Positions 57,385-64,000 of a stretch of DNA of 64,000 nucleotides are shown here, one piece after another. The notes beneath the pieces are model-generated. The model was not told the DNA's origin and did not search any database. It was given only the letters and a program-made list of their open reading frames with translations. A program made the translations under genes and the position numbers. Position 1 is the stretch's first letter, and the number at the start of each line of letters is the position of its first letter. The stretch comes from Azospirillum sp. TSO22-1 (GTDB taxonomy: Bacteria > Pseudomonadota > Alphaproteobacteria > Azospirillales > Azospirillaceae), in assembly GCF_003116015.1 (NCBI RefSeq), contig NZ_LGQZ01000058.1, positions 1 through 64,000 of the forward strand, written 5' to 3'.

Positions 57385-58296
57385 ATGACGAGCCAGCACA
57401 TCGGCGTCATCGGTGCCGGGCTGATGGGCCATGGAATCGCGCAGGCTTTCGCCGTCGCCGGATACCGCGTCGACATTCAGGAGCCCGATCCCGACCGCCG
57501 GACCGCCATCCTCGACCGCGTCCGCCGCAATCTCCGTGAGCTTGGGCAGGACGCTGCGGATGCGGACCGGATCCGCCCGTGCGAGACCATCGAGGAGGCC
57601 GTCGCGCGCGCCGACGTCGTCATCGAGGCCGTGCCCGAGGACCTGGACCTCAAGCAGCGCGTCTTCGCGACGATCGAGGCCGCGGCTCCGCCCCACGCCC
57701 TGCTGGCGAGCAACACCTCGGTGATCCCGATCACCCGGATCATGGAGCCGCTCCGGGACAAATCCCGCGCCATGGGCACCCACTGGTGGAACCCGCCCCA
57801 CCTGATCCCGCTCGTCGAGGTCATCCGGACGGCCGACACCGCCGACGACGCGGTCGCCGCGATGACCGCGCTGCTGACCGCCATCGGCAAGCGGCCGGTG
57901 CAGGTCCGCAGGGACGTGCCCGGCTTCATCGGCAATCGCCTGCAGCACGCGCTGTGGCGCGAGGCGATCGCCCTCGTCCAGGACGGCGTGTGCGATGCCG
58001 AGACTCTCGACACCGTGGTCAAGGCCGGCTTCGGCCGGCGTCTGGCCGTCCTCGGGCCGCTGGAGAACGCCGATCTGGTCGGCACCGACCTGACCCTCGC
58101 GGTGCACGAGCATGTCCTGCCCGATCTCGACCGCACCGCCGGTCCCTTGCCGCTGCTGCGCGAGTTGGTCGCGTCCGGGCGGCTCGGCATGAAGGCCGGG
58201 GCCGGCTTCCGGACCTGGACGGAGGAGCAGCGGGCCGAGGTCCACACCCGACTGGCGCTCCACCTCCAGCGGCTGGACGGCATGGAGCGCGGGTAA
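57385..58296 (+). CDS. 3-hydroxyacyl-CoA dehydrogenase family protein (possibly acts on free 3-hydroxy acids)
   Basis: The 303-residue enzyme has an NAD-binding GVIGAGLMGHGIA motif (about 7-19), the SNTS motif (109-112), catalytic His133 in GTHWWNPPHLIPL and the C-terminal dimer domain. The HWWNPP variant is like short dehydrogenases of the lambda-crystallin/carnitine dehydrogenase type rather than the fatty-acid enzymes, so the substrate may be a free 3-hydroxy acid. It would oxidise it to the 3-keto acid cleaved by the next enzyme. First gene after the sigma-54 promoter; AGGAGG is 13 bases upstream. Confidence 0.85.
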   Translation: MTSQHIGVIGAGLMGHGIAQAFAVAGYRVDIQEPDPDRRTAILDRVRRNLRELGQDAADADRIRPCETIEEAVARADVVIEAVPEDLDLKQRVFATIEAAAPPHALLASNTSVIPITRIMEPLRDKSRAMGTHWWNPPHLIPLVEVIRTADTADDAVAAMTALLTAIGKRPVQVRRDVPGFIGNRLQHALWREAIALVQDGVCDAETLDTVVKAGFGRRLAVLGPLENADLVGTDLTLAVHEHVLPDLDRTAGPLPLLRELVASGRLGMKAGAGFRTWTEEQRAEVHTRLALHLQRLDGMERG

Positions 58297-58345
58297 TTTC
58301 CAATCGCCCTCGGTCTCCGGGACCGGACACACAGGAGGGGCCTGC

Positions 58346-59284
58346 ATGGCCGCATCACCGAAGAAGGTCATCATCAGCTGCGCGTTGACCGGGTCGATCC
58401 ACACGCCGACCATGTCCGACGCGCTGCCGGTCACCCCGGACGAGATCGTCGAGCAGGGGCTCGGCGCGGCCGAGGCCGGGGCGGCGATCCTGCACCTGCA
58501 CGCCCGCGATCCCCGCACCGGCCAGCCGACGCCGGACCCGGCGGTCTTCATGGAGTTCCTGCCGCGCCTCAAGCAGTCCACCGACGCGGTGCTCAACATC
58601 ACCACCGGCGGCTCGCTGAACATGACGGTGCAGGAGCGCCTCGCCGCCCCGCTCCTGGCCCGGCCGGAGATGTGCTCGCTCAACATGGGCTCGATGAACT
58701 TCGGCATCTTCCCGCTGGCCGACCGCTACAAGGACTGGAAGCACGACTGGGAGGAGCCCTACCTGCGCAGCACCGACGACTTCATCTTCCGCAACACCTT
58801 CCGCGACATCGCGTATATCCTCGAGCATCTGGGCGAGGGCTGCGGCACGCGCTTCGAATTCGAATGCTACGACGTCGGGCACCTGTACAACCTCGCGCAC
58901 TTCCTCGACCGCGGGCTGGTGAAGCCGCCGCTGTTCGTCCAGACGATCTTCGGCATCCTCGGCGGCATCGGCGCGGAGACGCGCAACCTCGTCTTCATGC
59001 GCGAGACCGCCGACCGCCTGTTCGGCGGCGCCTACGAGTGGTCGGTGCTGGCGGCCGGCCGCCACCAGATCCCGTTCACCACCGTGGCCGGCAGCATGGG
59101 CGGCAACGTCCGGGTCGGGCTGGAGGACAGCCTCTACCTCGGCAAGGGCCGGCTCGCCCGCAACAGCGCCGAGCAGGTGGCGAAGATCCGCCGGATCCTC
59201 GAGGAGCTGTCGCTCGACATCGCCACCCCCGCCGAGGCGCGCGCCCGGCTCGGCCTCAAGGGCGCCGACGCGGTGGCGTTCTGA
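58346..59284 (+). CDS. Beta-keto acid cleavage enzyme (BKACE family, formerly DUF849)
   Basis: The 312-residue TIM-barrel enzyme has the zinc-binding HLHARDP motif (His50, His52), TTGGSLNMTVQERL and the late VRVGLEDSLY with the conserved Glu. BKACE enzymes take a beta-keto acid and acetyl-CoA to give acetoacetate and a new acyl-CoA. Which keto acid is used cannot be told. Its position between a 3-hydroxy dehydrogenase and a 3-hydroxybutyrate dehydrogenase is mechanistically coherent, because its product acetoacetate feeds the latter. Confidence 0.93.
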   Translation: MAASPKKVIISCALTGSIHTPTMSDALPVTPDEIVEQGLGAAEAGAAILHLHARDPRTGQPTPDPAVFMEFLPRLKQSTDAVLNITTGGSLNMTVQERLAAPLLARPEMCSLNMGSMNFGIFPLADRYKDWKHDWEEPYLRSTDDFIFRNTFRDIAYILEHLGEGCGTRFEFECYDVGHLYNLAHFLDRGLVKPPLFVQTIFGILGGIGAETRNLVFMRETADRLFGGAYEWSVLAAGRHQIPFTTVAGSMGGNVRVGLEDSLYLGKGRLARNSAEQVAKIRRILEELSLDIATPAEARARLGLKGADAVAF

Positions 59285-59320
59285 GGCGCACACCGGCTTT
59301 CCAGGATGAAGGACACAGCG

Positions 59321-60100
59321 ATGCGAGACAGAAACGCCGTCGTCACCGGCTCCACCAGCGGCATCGGTCTGGCGACCGCCCGCGAATTGGCTAGCCGCGG
59401 CTGCAACGTGATGATCAACGGCTTCGGCGACCGCGCGGAGATCGACCGGACGTGCGCCGAGATCGCCGCGCGGAGCGGCACCAGGATCGTCTATTCGGAC
59501 GCCGACCTCAACCAGCCGGAGGAGGCCCGCGCCCTGATGGCCGCCGCCGCCGGGGCGCTCGGCCCCATCGACATCCTGGTGAACAACGCCGGGGTGCAGC
59601 ACGTGGCGGCGCTGCACGAGTTCCCCGAGGACAAGTGGGACCTGCTGCTCGCGGTGAACCTGAGCGCCGCCTTCCACACCATCAAGGCGGCGCTCCCGTC
59701 GATGATGGAGCGGCGCTGGGGACGCATCGTCAACACGGCCTCAGTCCTCGGCATGGTGGGGGCGCCGCACAAGCCCGCCTACGTCGCCGCGAAGCACGGC
59801 GTCATCGGCCTGACCAAGGCCGTGGCGATCGAGGCGGCCCCGCACGGCATCACCTGCAACGCGGTGTGCCCCGGTACGGTGCTGACCCCGATCATCGAGA
59901 AGCAGATCGCCCAGCAGGCGCAGGTCACCGGCCTGCCGGAGGATCAGGTGCTGCAGGCGGTGTTCCTCCAGAAGATGCCGACCGGCCGGCTGGTCTCGCC
60001 CGACGAGGTCGCGGCCGCCATCGCCTTCCTGTGCTCCGACGCCGCGGCGTCGATCACCGGCACCGCCCTCCCGGTGGACGGCGGCTACACGACCCATTGA
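59321..60100 (+). CDS. 3-hydroxybutyrate dehydrogenase (SDR family)
   Basis: The 259-residue short-chain dehydrogenase has TGSTSGIGLA, NNAGVQHV, the catalytic Ser in NTASVLG and Tyr/Lys in PAYVAAKHG. It closely follows the D-3-hydroxybutyrate dehydrogenase pattern, for example NGFGD and GITCNAVCPGTVLTP. It interconverts acetoacetate and 3-hydroxybutyrate. I use ATG 59321 because AAGGA lies seven bases upstream; ATG 59306 is possible. In this operon it may reduce or withdraw acetoacetate produced by the BKACE reaction. Confidence 0.9.
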   Translation: MRDRNAVVTGSTSGIGLATARELASRGCNVMINGFGDRAEIDRTCAEIAARSGTRIVYSDADLNQPEEARALMAAAAGALGPIDILVNNAGVQHVAALHEFPEDKWDLLLAVNLSAAFHTIKAALPSMMERRWGRIVNTASVLGMVGAPHKPAYVAAKHGVIGLTKAVAIEAAPHGITCNAVCPGTVLTPIIEKQIAQQAQVTGLPEDQVLQAVFLQKMPTGRLVSPDEVAAAIAFLCSDAAASITGTALPVDGGYTTH

Positions 60101-60171
60101 CGTCCCGAAGGGCGTCAGCCCCATAGACAACGTGCCCAAACACCAAGAACTGACACACTAGGGAGCAAAAC

Positions 60172-61374
60172 ATGCGCAACATCCTCTTCGCCGGAGTCGC
60201 TCTCGCCGCCCTGACGTCCGGGACGGCCCAGGCCCAGATGTCGGACAACGTCATCAAGATCGGCATGCTGTCCGACCGGTCGGGCATCTACGCCGACATC
60301 AACGGCGAAGGCTCGGCGGTGGCCGCGCGGATGGCCGCCGAAGAGTTCGGCAACGCCATCAACGGCACCAGGATCGAGATCATCGTCGGCGACCACCAGA
60401 ACAAGGCGGACATCGCCGCCAACCTGGCGCGCCAGTGGATCGACACCGAGAAGGTCGACGTCGTCGCCGACGTGCCGAACTCGGCTGCGGCGCTGGCGGT
60501 GCAGGGCATCACCCGCGACAAGAAGCGCCTGTTCCTGATGTCCGGCCCGGGTTCCACCGATCTCACCGGCAAGGAGTGCAGCCCGTACGGCTTCCAGTGG
60601 ACCTGGGACAACCATTCCGTGGCGTCCGCCACCGCCCGCGCGCTGGTCGAGCAGGGCAAGAAGAGCTGGTTCTTCATCACCGCCGACTACGCCTTCGGCC
60701 ACTCGCTGGAGACGGAAGCCGCCAACACCGTCAAGCAGCTCGGCGGCACCGTCAAGGGCAGCGTGCGCCATCCGCTGGGAACCTCCGACTTCTCGTCCTT
60801 CCTGGTGCAGGCGCAGGCCTCCGGTGCGCAGGTCGTCGCCTTCGCCAACGCCGGCGGCGACACCATCAACGCCGTCAAGCAAGCCGCCGAGTTCGGCATT
60901 CCCCAGAGCGGCCAGACGCTGGCGGCCCTGCTGCTGAACGTCAACGACGCGCACGCGCTCGGCCTCGAGACCGCGCAGGGCCTGACGCTGGCGAACTCCT
61001 TCTACTGGGACATGACCGACGAGACCCGCGCCTGGTCGAAGAAATTTGAGGAGCGGACCGGCCGCAAGCCGTCGATGAACCAGGCCGGCGTGTACTCGTC
61101 GGTCAGGCACTACCTCAAGGCCGTGCAGGACATCGGCACCGACGATCCCGACAAGGTCGCCGCCCGGATCCGCGCCACCCCCGTCACCGACATGATGATG
61201 AAGGACGCCAAGGTCGCCGACAACGGCCGCGTCTTCGACGACATGTACCTGCTGCAGGTGAAGGCGCCGGGCGAGGCGAAGTACGCGTGGGATTACTTCA
61301 AGGTCCTCAAGAAGATCCCGGGCGACCAGGCCTACATCGCGCCGAAGGACAGCGGCTGCCCGCTGGTCAAGTGA
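60172..61374 (+). CDS. LivK-type ABC transporter substrate-binding protein
   Basis: The 400-residue protein has a signal peptide (MRNILFAGVALAALTSGTAQ, then AQM) and a type I periplasmic binding fold starting IKIGMLSDRSGIYADI. It is the last gene of the sigma-54 operon and should capture the operon's substrate. It is clearly similar to the 19182-20402 protein, sharing VRHP, SDFSS and AEFG segments, and likewise has no adjacent permease. A hairpin terminator follows. Confidence 0.9.
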   Translation: MRNILFAGVALAALTSGTAQAQMSDNVIKIGMLSDRSGIYADINGEGSAVAARMAAEEFGNAINGTRIEIIVGDHQNKADIAANLARQWIDTEKVDVVADVPNSAAALAVQGITRDKKRLFLMSGPGSTDLTGKECSPYGFQWTWDNHSVASATARALVEQGKKSWFFITADYAFGHSLETEAANTVKQLGGTVKGSVRHPLGTSDFSSFLVQAQASGAQVVAFANAGGDTINAVKQAAEFGIPQSGQTLAALLLNVNDAHALGLETAQGLTLANSFYWDMTDETRAWSKKFEERTGRKPSMNQAGVYSSVRHYLKAVQDIGTDDPDKVAARIRATPVTDMMMKDAKVADNGRVFDDMYLLQVKAPGEAKYAWDYFKVLKKIPGDQAYIAPKDSGCPLVK

Positions 61375-61379
61375 CGGTC

Positions 61380-61399
61380 GGGGAGCGGAGACGCTCCCC
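61380..61399. terminator. Bidirectional hairpin terminator
   Basis: GGGGAGCG (61380-61387) pairs with CGCTCCCC (61392-61399) around GAGA, between the convergent binding-protein and LysR genes. Flanking T/C-rich bases are only partly a T-run, so I regard it as a moderate terminator. Confidence 0.6.
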
Positions 61400-61417
61400 T
61401 TCCCTCCCCGCCGGCCG

Positions 61418-62332
61418 CTACCGCGGCATCCGGCTCTGCGGGGTCTGGTAGACCGCGCTGAAGTACGAGCGGAACAGCCGCATGGCCGGCGTCAGCTCGA
61501 CACCGTGGCGCCAGGCGAGCCCGACGTCCATGGCCGGGACGCGTTCGCGCATGACGATGGTCTCGATGCGTTTCCCTTCCAGCGACCATGGGCGGTAGAC
61601 CATGTCGGACAGAATGGTCACGCCCTGGCCGTTGGCGACGATGGAGCGCACCGCCTCGATCGACGAGGTGCGCAGCCGCACGTCGGGGCGGAAGGGCGTG
61701 GCGTTCCAGTAGCGCATCGTCCAGTGGGCGGCCTCGTCCACGGTCAGGATGATGTAGGGGTGCCCGGCGACGTCCACCAACCCCACCGAATCGAGTTCCA
61801 GCAGCCGGTGCCCGGCCGGCACCCACAGCCGGCGCTGGCTGCCCAGCAGCGTCTCGGTCGTCAGTTCCGGGTTGTTGATGTTCGAGGTCAGCACCACCGC
61901 CATGTCGAGCCGGCCGGTGATCAGGCTCTCCTCGATCATCTCGCGCGTCAGCTCGTGGATGTGGATGCGCAGGTTCGGGTGACGCCGCTCCAGCCGCTCC
62001 AGGTGCTGCGGCAGGAAGTAGCCGAGCACCGTGTAGCTGGCGCCGATCGACAGCGTGCCGGCGATCTCGGCGTGGGTGTCGGCGGGGTGCAGCGCCTCCT
62101 CCACGCTGGCCAGGATGCGGTGGCCGGCGGACAGGAAGCGGCGCCCGGCCTCCGTCAGTTCCATGCCCTGCGCCGTGCGGTCGAACAGGCGGGAGCCGAC
62201 CTCGGCCTCCAGTTCCTTGATTGCCGAGGTGATCGCCGACTGCGAGATCGACAGCTCCCGCGCCGCGCGCGACACCTGCCCCAGGTTGGCGGTGGCGACG
62301 AAGTACTTCACGTGCCGGAAATTCAACGCCAT
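61418..62332 (-). CDS. LysR family transcriptional regulator
   Basis: The 304-residue protein has the LysR HTH (FVATANLGQVSRAARELSIS, QSAITSAIKELE) and an effector-binding domain. I use ATG 62332, the start of the HTH; the open frame runs on to 62494. It is divergent from the pxpA/carboxylase genes, with a palindrome between them, so it probably regulates those rather than the convergent sigma-54 operon. Confidence 0.9.
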   Translation of the reverse strand: MALNFRHVKYFVATANLGQVSRAARELSISQSAITSAIKELEAEVGSRLFDRTAQGMELTEAGRRFLSAGHRILASVEEALHPADTHAEIAGTLSIGASYTVLGYFLPQHLERLERRHPNLRIHIHELTREMIEESLITGRLDMAVVLTSNINNPELTTETLLGSQRRLWVPAGHRLLELDSVGLVDVAGHPYIILTVDEAAHWTMRYWNATPFRPDVRLRTSSIEAVRSIVANGQGVTILSDMVYRPWSLEGKRIETIVMRERVPAMDVGLAWRHGVELTPAMRLFRSYFSAVYQTPQSRMPR

Positions 62333-62390
62333 GGCGCTCTCTACCTTCTGATTTTCTGCGATCAACCAGCCTAAAAATCTGAATATGCCG

Positions 62391-62407
62391 AATTGTTGTG
62401 CACAATT
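62391..62407. promoter_or_regulatory. LysR-type operator upstream of pxpA
   Basis: AATTGT-TGTGC-ACAATT (62391-62407) is a palindrome with perfect 6-bp arms in the divergent region between the LysR gene and pxpA, 59 bases from the LysR start. It contains the T-N11-A core expected of a LysR box. Confidence 0.55.
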
Positions 62408-62607
62408 GATTTGGTCAGCAAACGCTTGAAGTACACAGAATGGCCGATTACCGCCACGGATTGAAAATCGGAAAATCAGATAATGCATGCACAAAAATTA
62501 AAATTTGCCAACTTTCCAGCTTTCCATACGCTTGAAGGCAGAAAGATCGTCGTCCAGCCGGTCGGTCCGGGCGGCGGTCCCGACGCAAAGGCAGAGGGAG
62601 TGGGACG

Positions 62608-63393
62608 TTGGCGCTCAAAATGGTCGATCTCAACTGTGACCTGGGCGAAGGCTATGGTCACTGGACGCTGGGGGAAGCCGCCGACGACGTGCTGATGGAC
62701 CTCATCAGCTCGGCCAACGTGGCCACCGGCTTCCACGCCGGCGATCCCAACCTGATGGACCGCGTGGTGCGGCTGGCCGTCGAGCGCGGCGTGGCGCTGG
62801 GTGCTCATCCCGGCTACCGCGACCTGCAGGGCTTCGGCCGCCGCGTCATCCAGGCCAAGCCGGAGGAACTGGTCAACGACATCCTCTACCAGGTCGGCGC
62901 GCTGCGCGAGTTCGCCCGCCGGCACGGCACCCGCCTCCAGCACGTCAAGCTGCACGGCGCGCTCTACATGGAGGCGGCGCGCGACGAGGGGCTGTCGCAC
63001 CTGCTCGCCGAGGCGCTGCTGAAGTCCAGCCCGGAGACCCTGGTCTTCTGCATGGACGGGTCGAAGACCTGCGCCATCGCCCGTGACGCCGGGCTGCCGG
63101 TGGTGCGCGAGTTCTACGCCGACCGCGACTACGACCGCAGCGGCTCCATCGTCTTCGCCCGCCGCATGCGCCCGCTCGACCCGGCCGAGGTCGCCGAGAA
63201 GTGCGTGCGCGCCTGCCAGGAGGGCAAGGTGCGCACGGTGGAGGACGAGGACATCGACATCGCCTTCGACTCCATCTGCTTCCACTCCGACACGCCGGGT
63301 GCGCTCGCCATCGGCACCGCCGTGCGCGACGCGCTGCTGGCGGCCGGCATCCGCATCGCCGCCGCCGCCGAGGTGGTGGCGACCCCCGCCTGA
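62608..63393 (+). CDS. pxpA: 5-oxoprolinase subunit PxpA (LamB/YcsF family)
   Basis: The 261-residue protein matches the LamB/YcsF family from [12 protein letters not shown] onward, with [34 protein letters not shown] and CFHSDTPGA. With PxpB and PxpC it forms an ATP-dependent 5-oxoprolinase. In many proteobacteria it also lies next to a biotin-dependent carboxylase, as here, where the substrate may differ. I use TTG 62608 because GGGAG lies seven bases upstream; ATG 62620 keeps the motif but lacks a ribosome site. Confidence 0.88.
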   Translation: MALKMVDLNCDLGEGYGHWTLGEAADDVLMDLISSANVATGFHAGDPNLMDRVVRLAVERGVALGAHPGYRDLQGFGRRVIQAKPEELVNDILYQVGALREFARRHGTRLQHVKLHGALYMEAARDEGLSHLLAEALLKSSPETLVFCMDGSKTCAIARDAGLPVVREFYADRDYDRSGSIVFARRMRPLDPAEVAEKCVRACQEGKVRTVEDEDIDIAFDSICFHSDTPGALAIGTAVRDALLAAGIRIAAAAEVVATPA

Positions 63394-63423
63394 TTTCCAG
63401 CCCGCAAGAAGGAACCCGCTGCG

Positions 63424-63660
63424 ATGGCCGAGATCCGTTCCCCGCTGCCCGGCATCTTCTACCGCCGCCCCGCCCCGGACCTGCCGCCGTTCAAGGAGGT
63501 GGGCGATGCGGTCGCCGTCGATGACGTCATCGGGCTGGTCGAGGTGATGAAGTCCTTCATCGAGATCAAGGCCGACACCGCCGGCACCGTCGTCCGCTTC
63601 GTGACCGAGAGCGAGGACGCGGTGATGGCCGGCGACGTCCTCGTCGAGCTGGAAGGCTGA
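63424..63660 (+). CDS. Biotin carboxyl carrier domain protein
   Basis: The 78-residue protein is a bare biotinyl domain, with the biotinylated Lys in [13 protein letters not shown] (Met-Lys-Ser instead of the usual Met-Lys-Met). It is much shorter than AccB of about 150 residues. Small carriers of this type occur next to pxp genes and a dedicated biotin carboxylase, which is exactly the next gene. It would carry CO2 for a carboxylation specific to this operon. Confidence 0.85.
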   Translation: MAEIRSPLPGIFYRRPAPDLPPFKEVGDAVAVDDVIGLVEVMKSFIEIKADTAGTVVRFVTESEDAVMAGDVLVELEG

Positions 63661-63664
63661 GGCG

Positions 63665-64000
63665 ATGGGCATCCGCCGCCTGTTCGTCGCCAACCGCGGC
63701 GAGATCGCCGTGCGCATCGTCCGCGCCGCCAAGGCGCTGGGCATCGGGACGGTGCAAGCCTATTCCGAGGCGGACCGCGACATGCTGGCCGTCCGCCTCG
63801 CCGACGCCGCCGTCTGCGTCGGCCGCCCGGCGGCCCGGCAGTCCTACCTGGACGGCGCCCGCCTGATCGCCGCGGCGACGGAGTCCGGCTGCGACGCCGT
63901 GCACCCCGGCTACGGCTTCCTGGCCGAGAACGCCGCCTTCGCCGAGGCGGTGGAAGCCGCCGGGCTGATCTTCGTCGGGCCGAGGGCGGAGACCATCCGC
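63665..64000 (+). CDS. Biotin carboxylase subunit, N-terminal part (cut by window end)
   Basis: The visible 112 residues form the start of an ATP-grasp biotin carboxylase: [47 protein letters not shown] and [17 protein letters not shown]. It should carboxylate the biotin of the carrier encoded just upstream. The rest, and any PxpB/PxpC genes, lie beyond base 64000. Confidence 0.92.
   Translation, partial: MGIRRLFVANRGEIAVRIVRAAKALGIGTVQAYSEADRDMLAVRLADAAVCVGRPAARQSYLDGARLIAAATESGCDAVHPGYGFLAENAAFAEAVEAAGLIFVGPRAETIR

Noticed and set aside
57385-59284. Firm assignment as L-carnitine dehydrogenase and dehydrocarnitine cleavage enzyme
   Set aside because: The gene pair is compatible, but the HWWNPP motif, sigma-54 control and absence of a thioesterase gene leave the substrate open.

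Overview
The window is high-GC alphaproteobacterial chromosome or chromid DNA, most like Azospirillum or a close relative in the Rhodospirillales. That is inferred from GC-rich codon use, tightly coupled ATGA/GTGA gene junctions, a red-type (form IC) RuBisCO operon with cbbX, several Cache-type chemoreceptors and many solute-binding proteins. It is not proven from the sequence alone. I see no tRNA, rRNA, CRISPR array, insertion sequence or prophage.

Layout. 1-7.8 kb: the end of a chemotaxis operon (receptor tail, CheW, CheR, CheB, a soluble receptor-like coiled coil with two hairpin-like motifs) that runs into a REC-HD-GYP phosphodiesterase and a REC-PAS-GGDEF-EAL protein, tying chemotaxis to cyclic-di-GMP. 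7.9-9.4 kb: a two-gene operon of an AfsA-type hotdog protein and a HAD phosphatase, which together could make a butyrolactone-like signal. 9.9-12.8 kb: a family 3 binding protein, then an overlapping histidine kinase and single-domain response regulator. 12.9-16.9 kb: a spermidine/putrescine-type ABC importer. 16.9-19.2 kb: a small secreted Cys protein and a MarR/Bcr-type efflux pair. 19.2-23.2 kb: degradative HMG-CoA reductase with a LivK-type binding protein, divergent from a MocR regulator. 23.2-25.7 kb: TetR, aldo/keto reductase, ABM monooxygenase and small proteins. 25.7-33.1 kb: an MFS, alpha/beta hydrolase, histidine phosphatase-like protein and chemoreceptor operon, with a second Cache receptor reading away from it. 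33.1-34.5 kb: a DUF6880-like protein. 34.7-40.8 kb: gallate catabolism (LigJ-type hydratase, gallate dioxygenase, AAHS transporter) and a GalR-type regulator with two HTH domains. 41-42.9 kb: a PLP decarboxylase-like enzyme and a small membrane protein. 43-53 kb: the Calvin cycle operon cbbL-S-E-X-F-P-T-A with divergent cbbR. 53.3-55.5 kb: an ExbB/MotA-like and ExbD/MotB-like pair, then a peptidoglycan-binding lipoprotein. 55.6-61.4 kb: a sigma-54 activator divergent from a catabolic operon (hydroxyacyl dehydrogenase, beta-keto acid cleavage enzyme, 3-hydroxybutyrate dehydrogenase, binding protein), with a near-consensus -24/-12 promoter between them. 61.4-64 kb: a LysR regulator divergent from pxpA and biotin-dependent carboxylase genes; the last gene is cut by the window end.

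The overall picture is a metabolically flexible, motile, plant- or soil-associated bacterium that can fix CO2, degrade aromatic and hydroxy acids, and sense many small molecules. The strongest candidates for undescribed biology are the AfsA/HAD phosphatase pair, the sigma-54 controlled beta-hydroxy/beta-keto acid operon, the orphan ExbBD-like pair, and the operon joining a transporter and hydrolase to a dedicated chemoreceptor.
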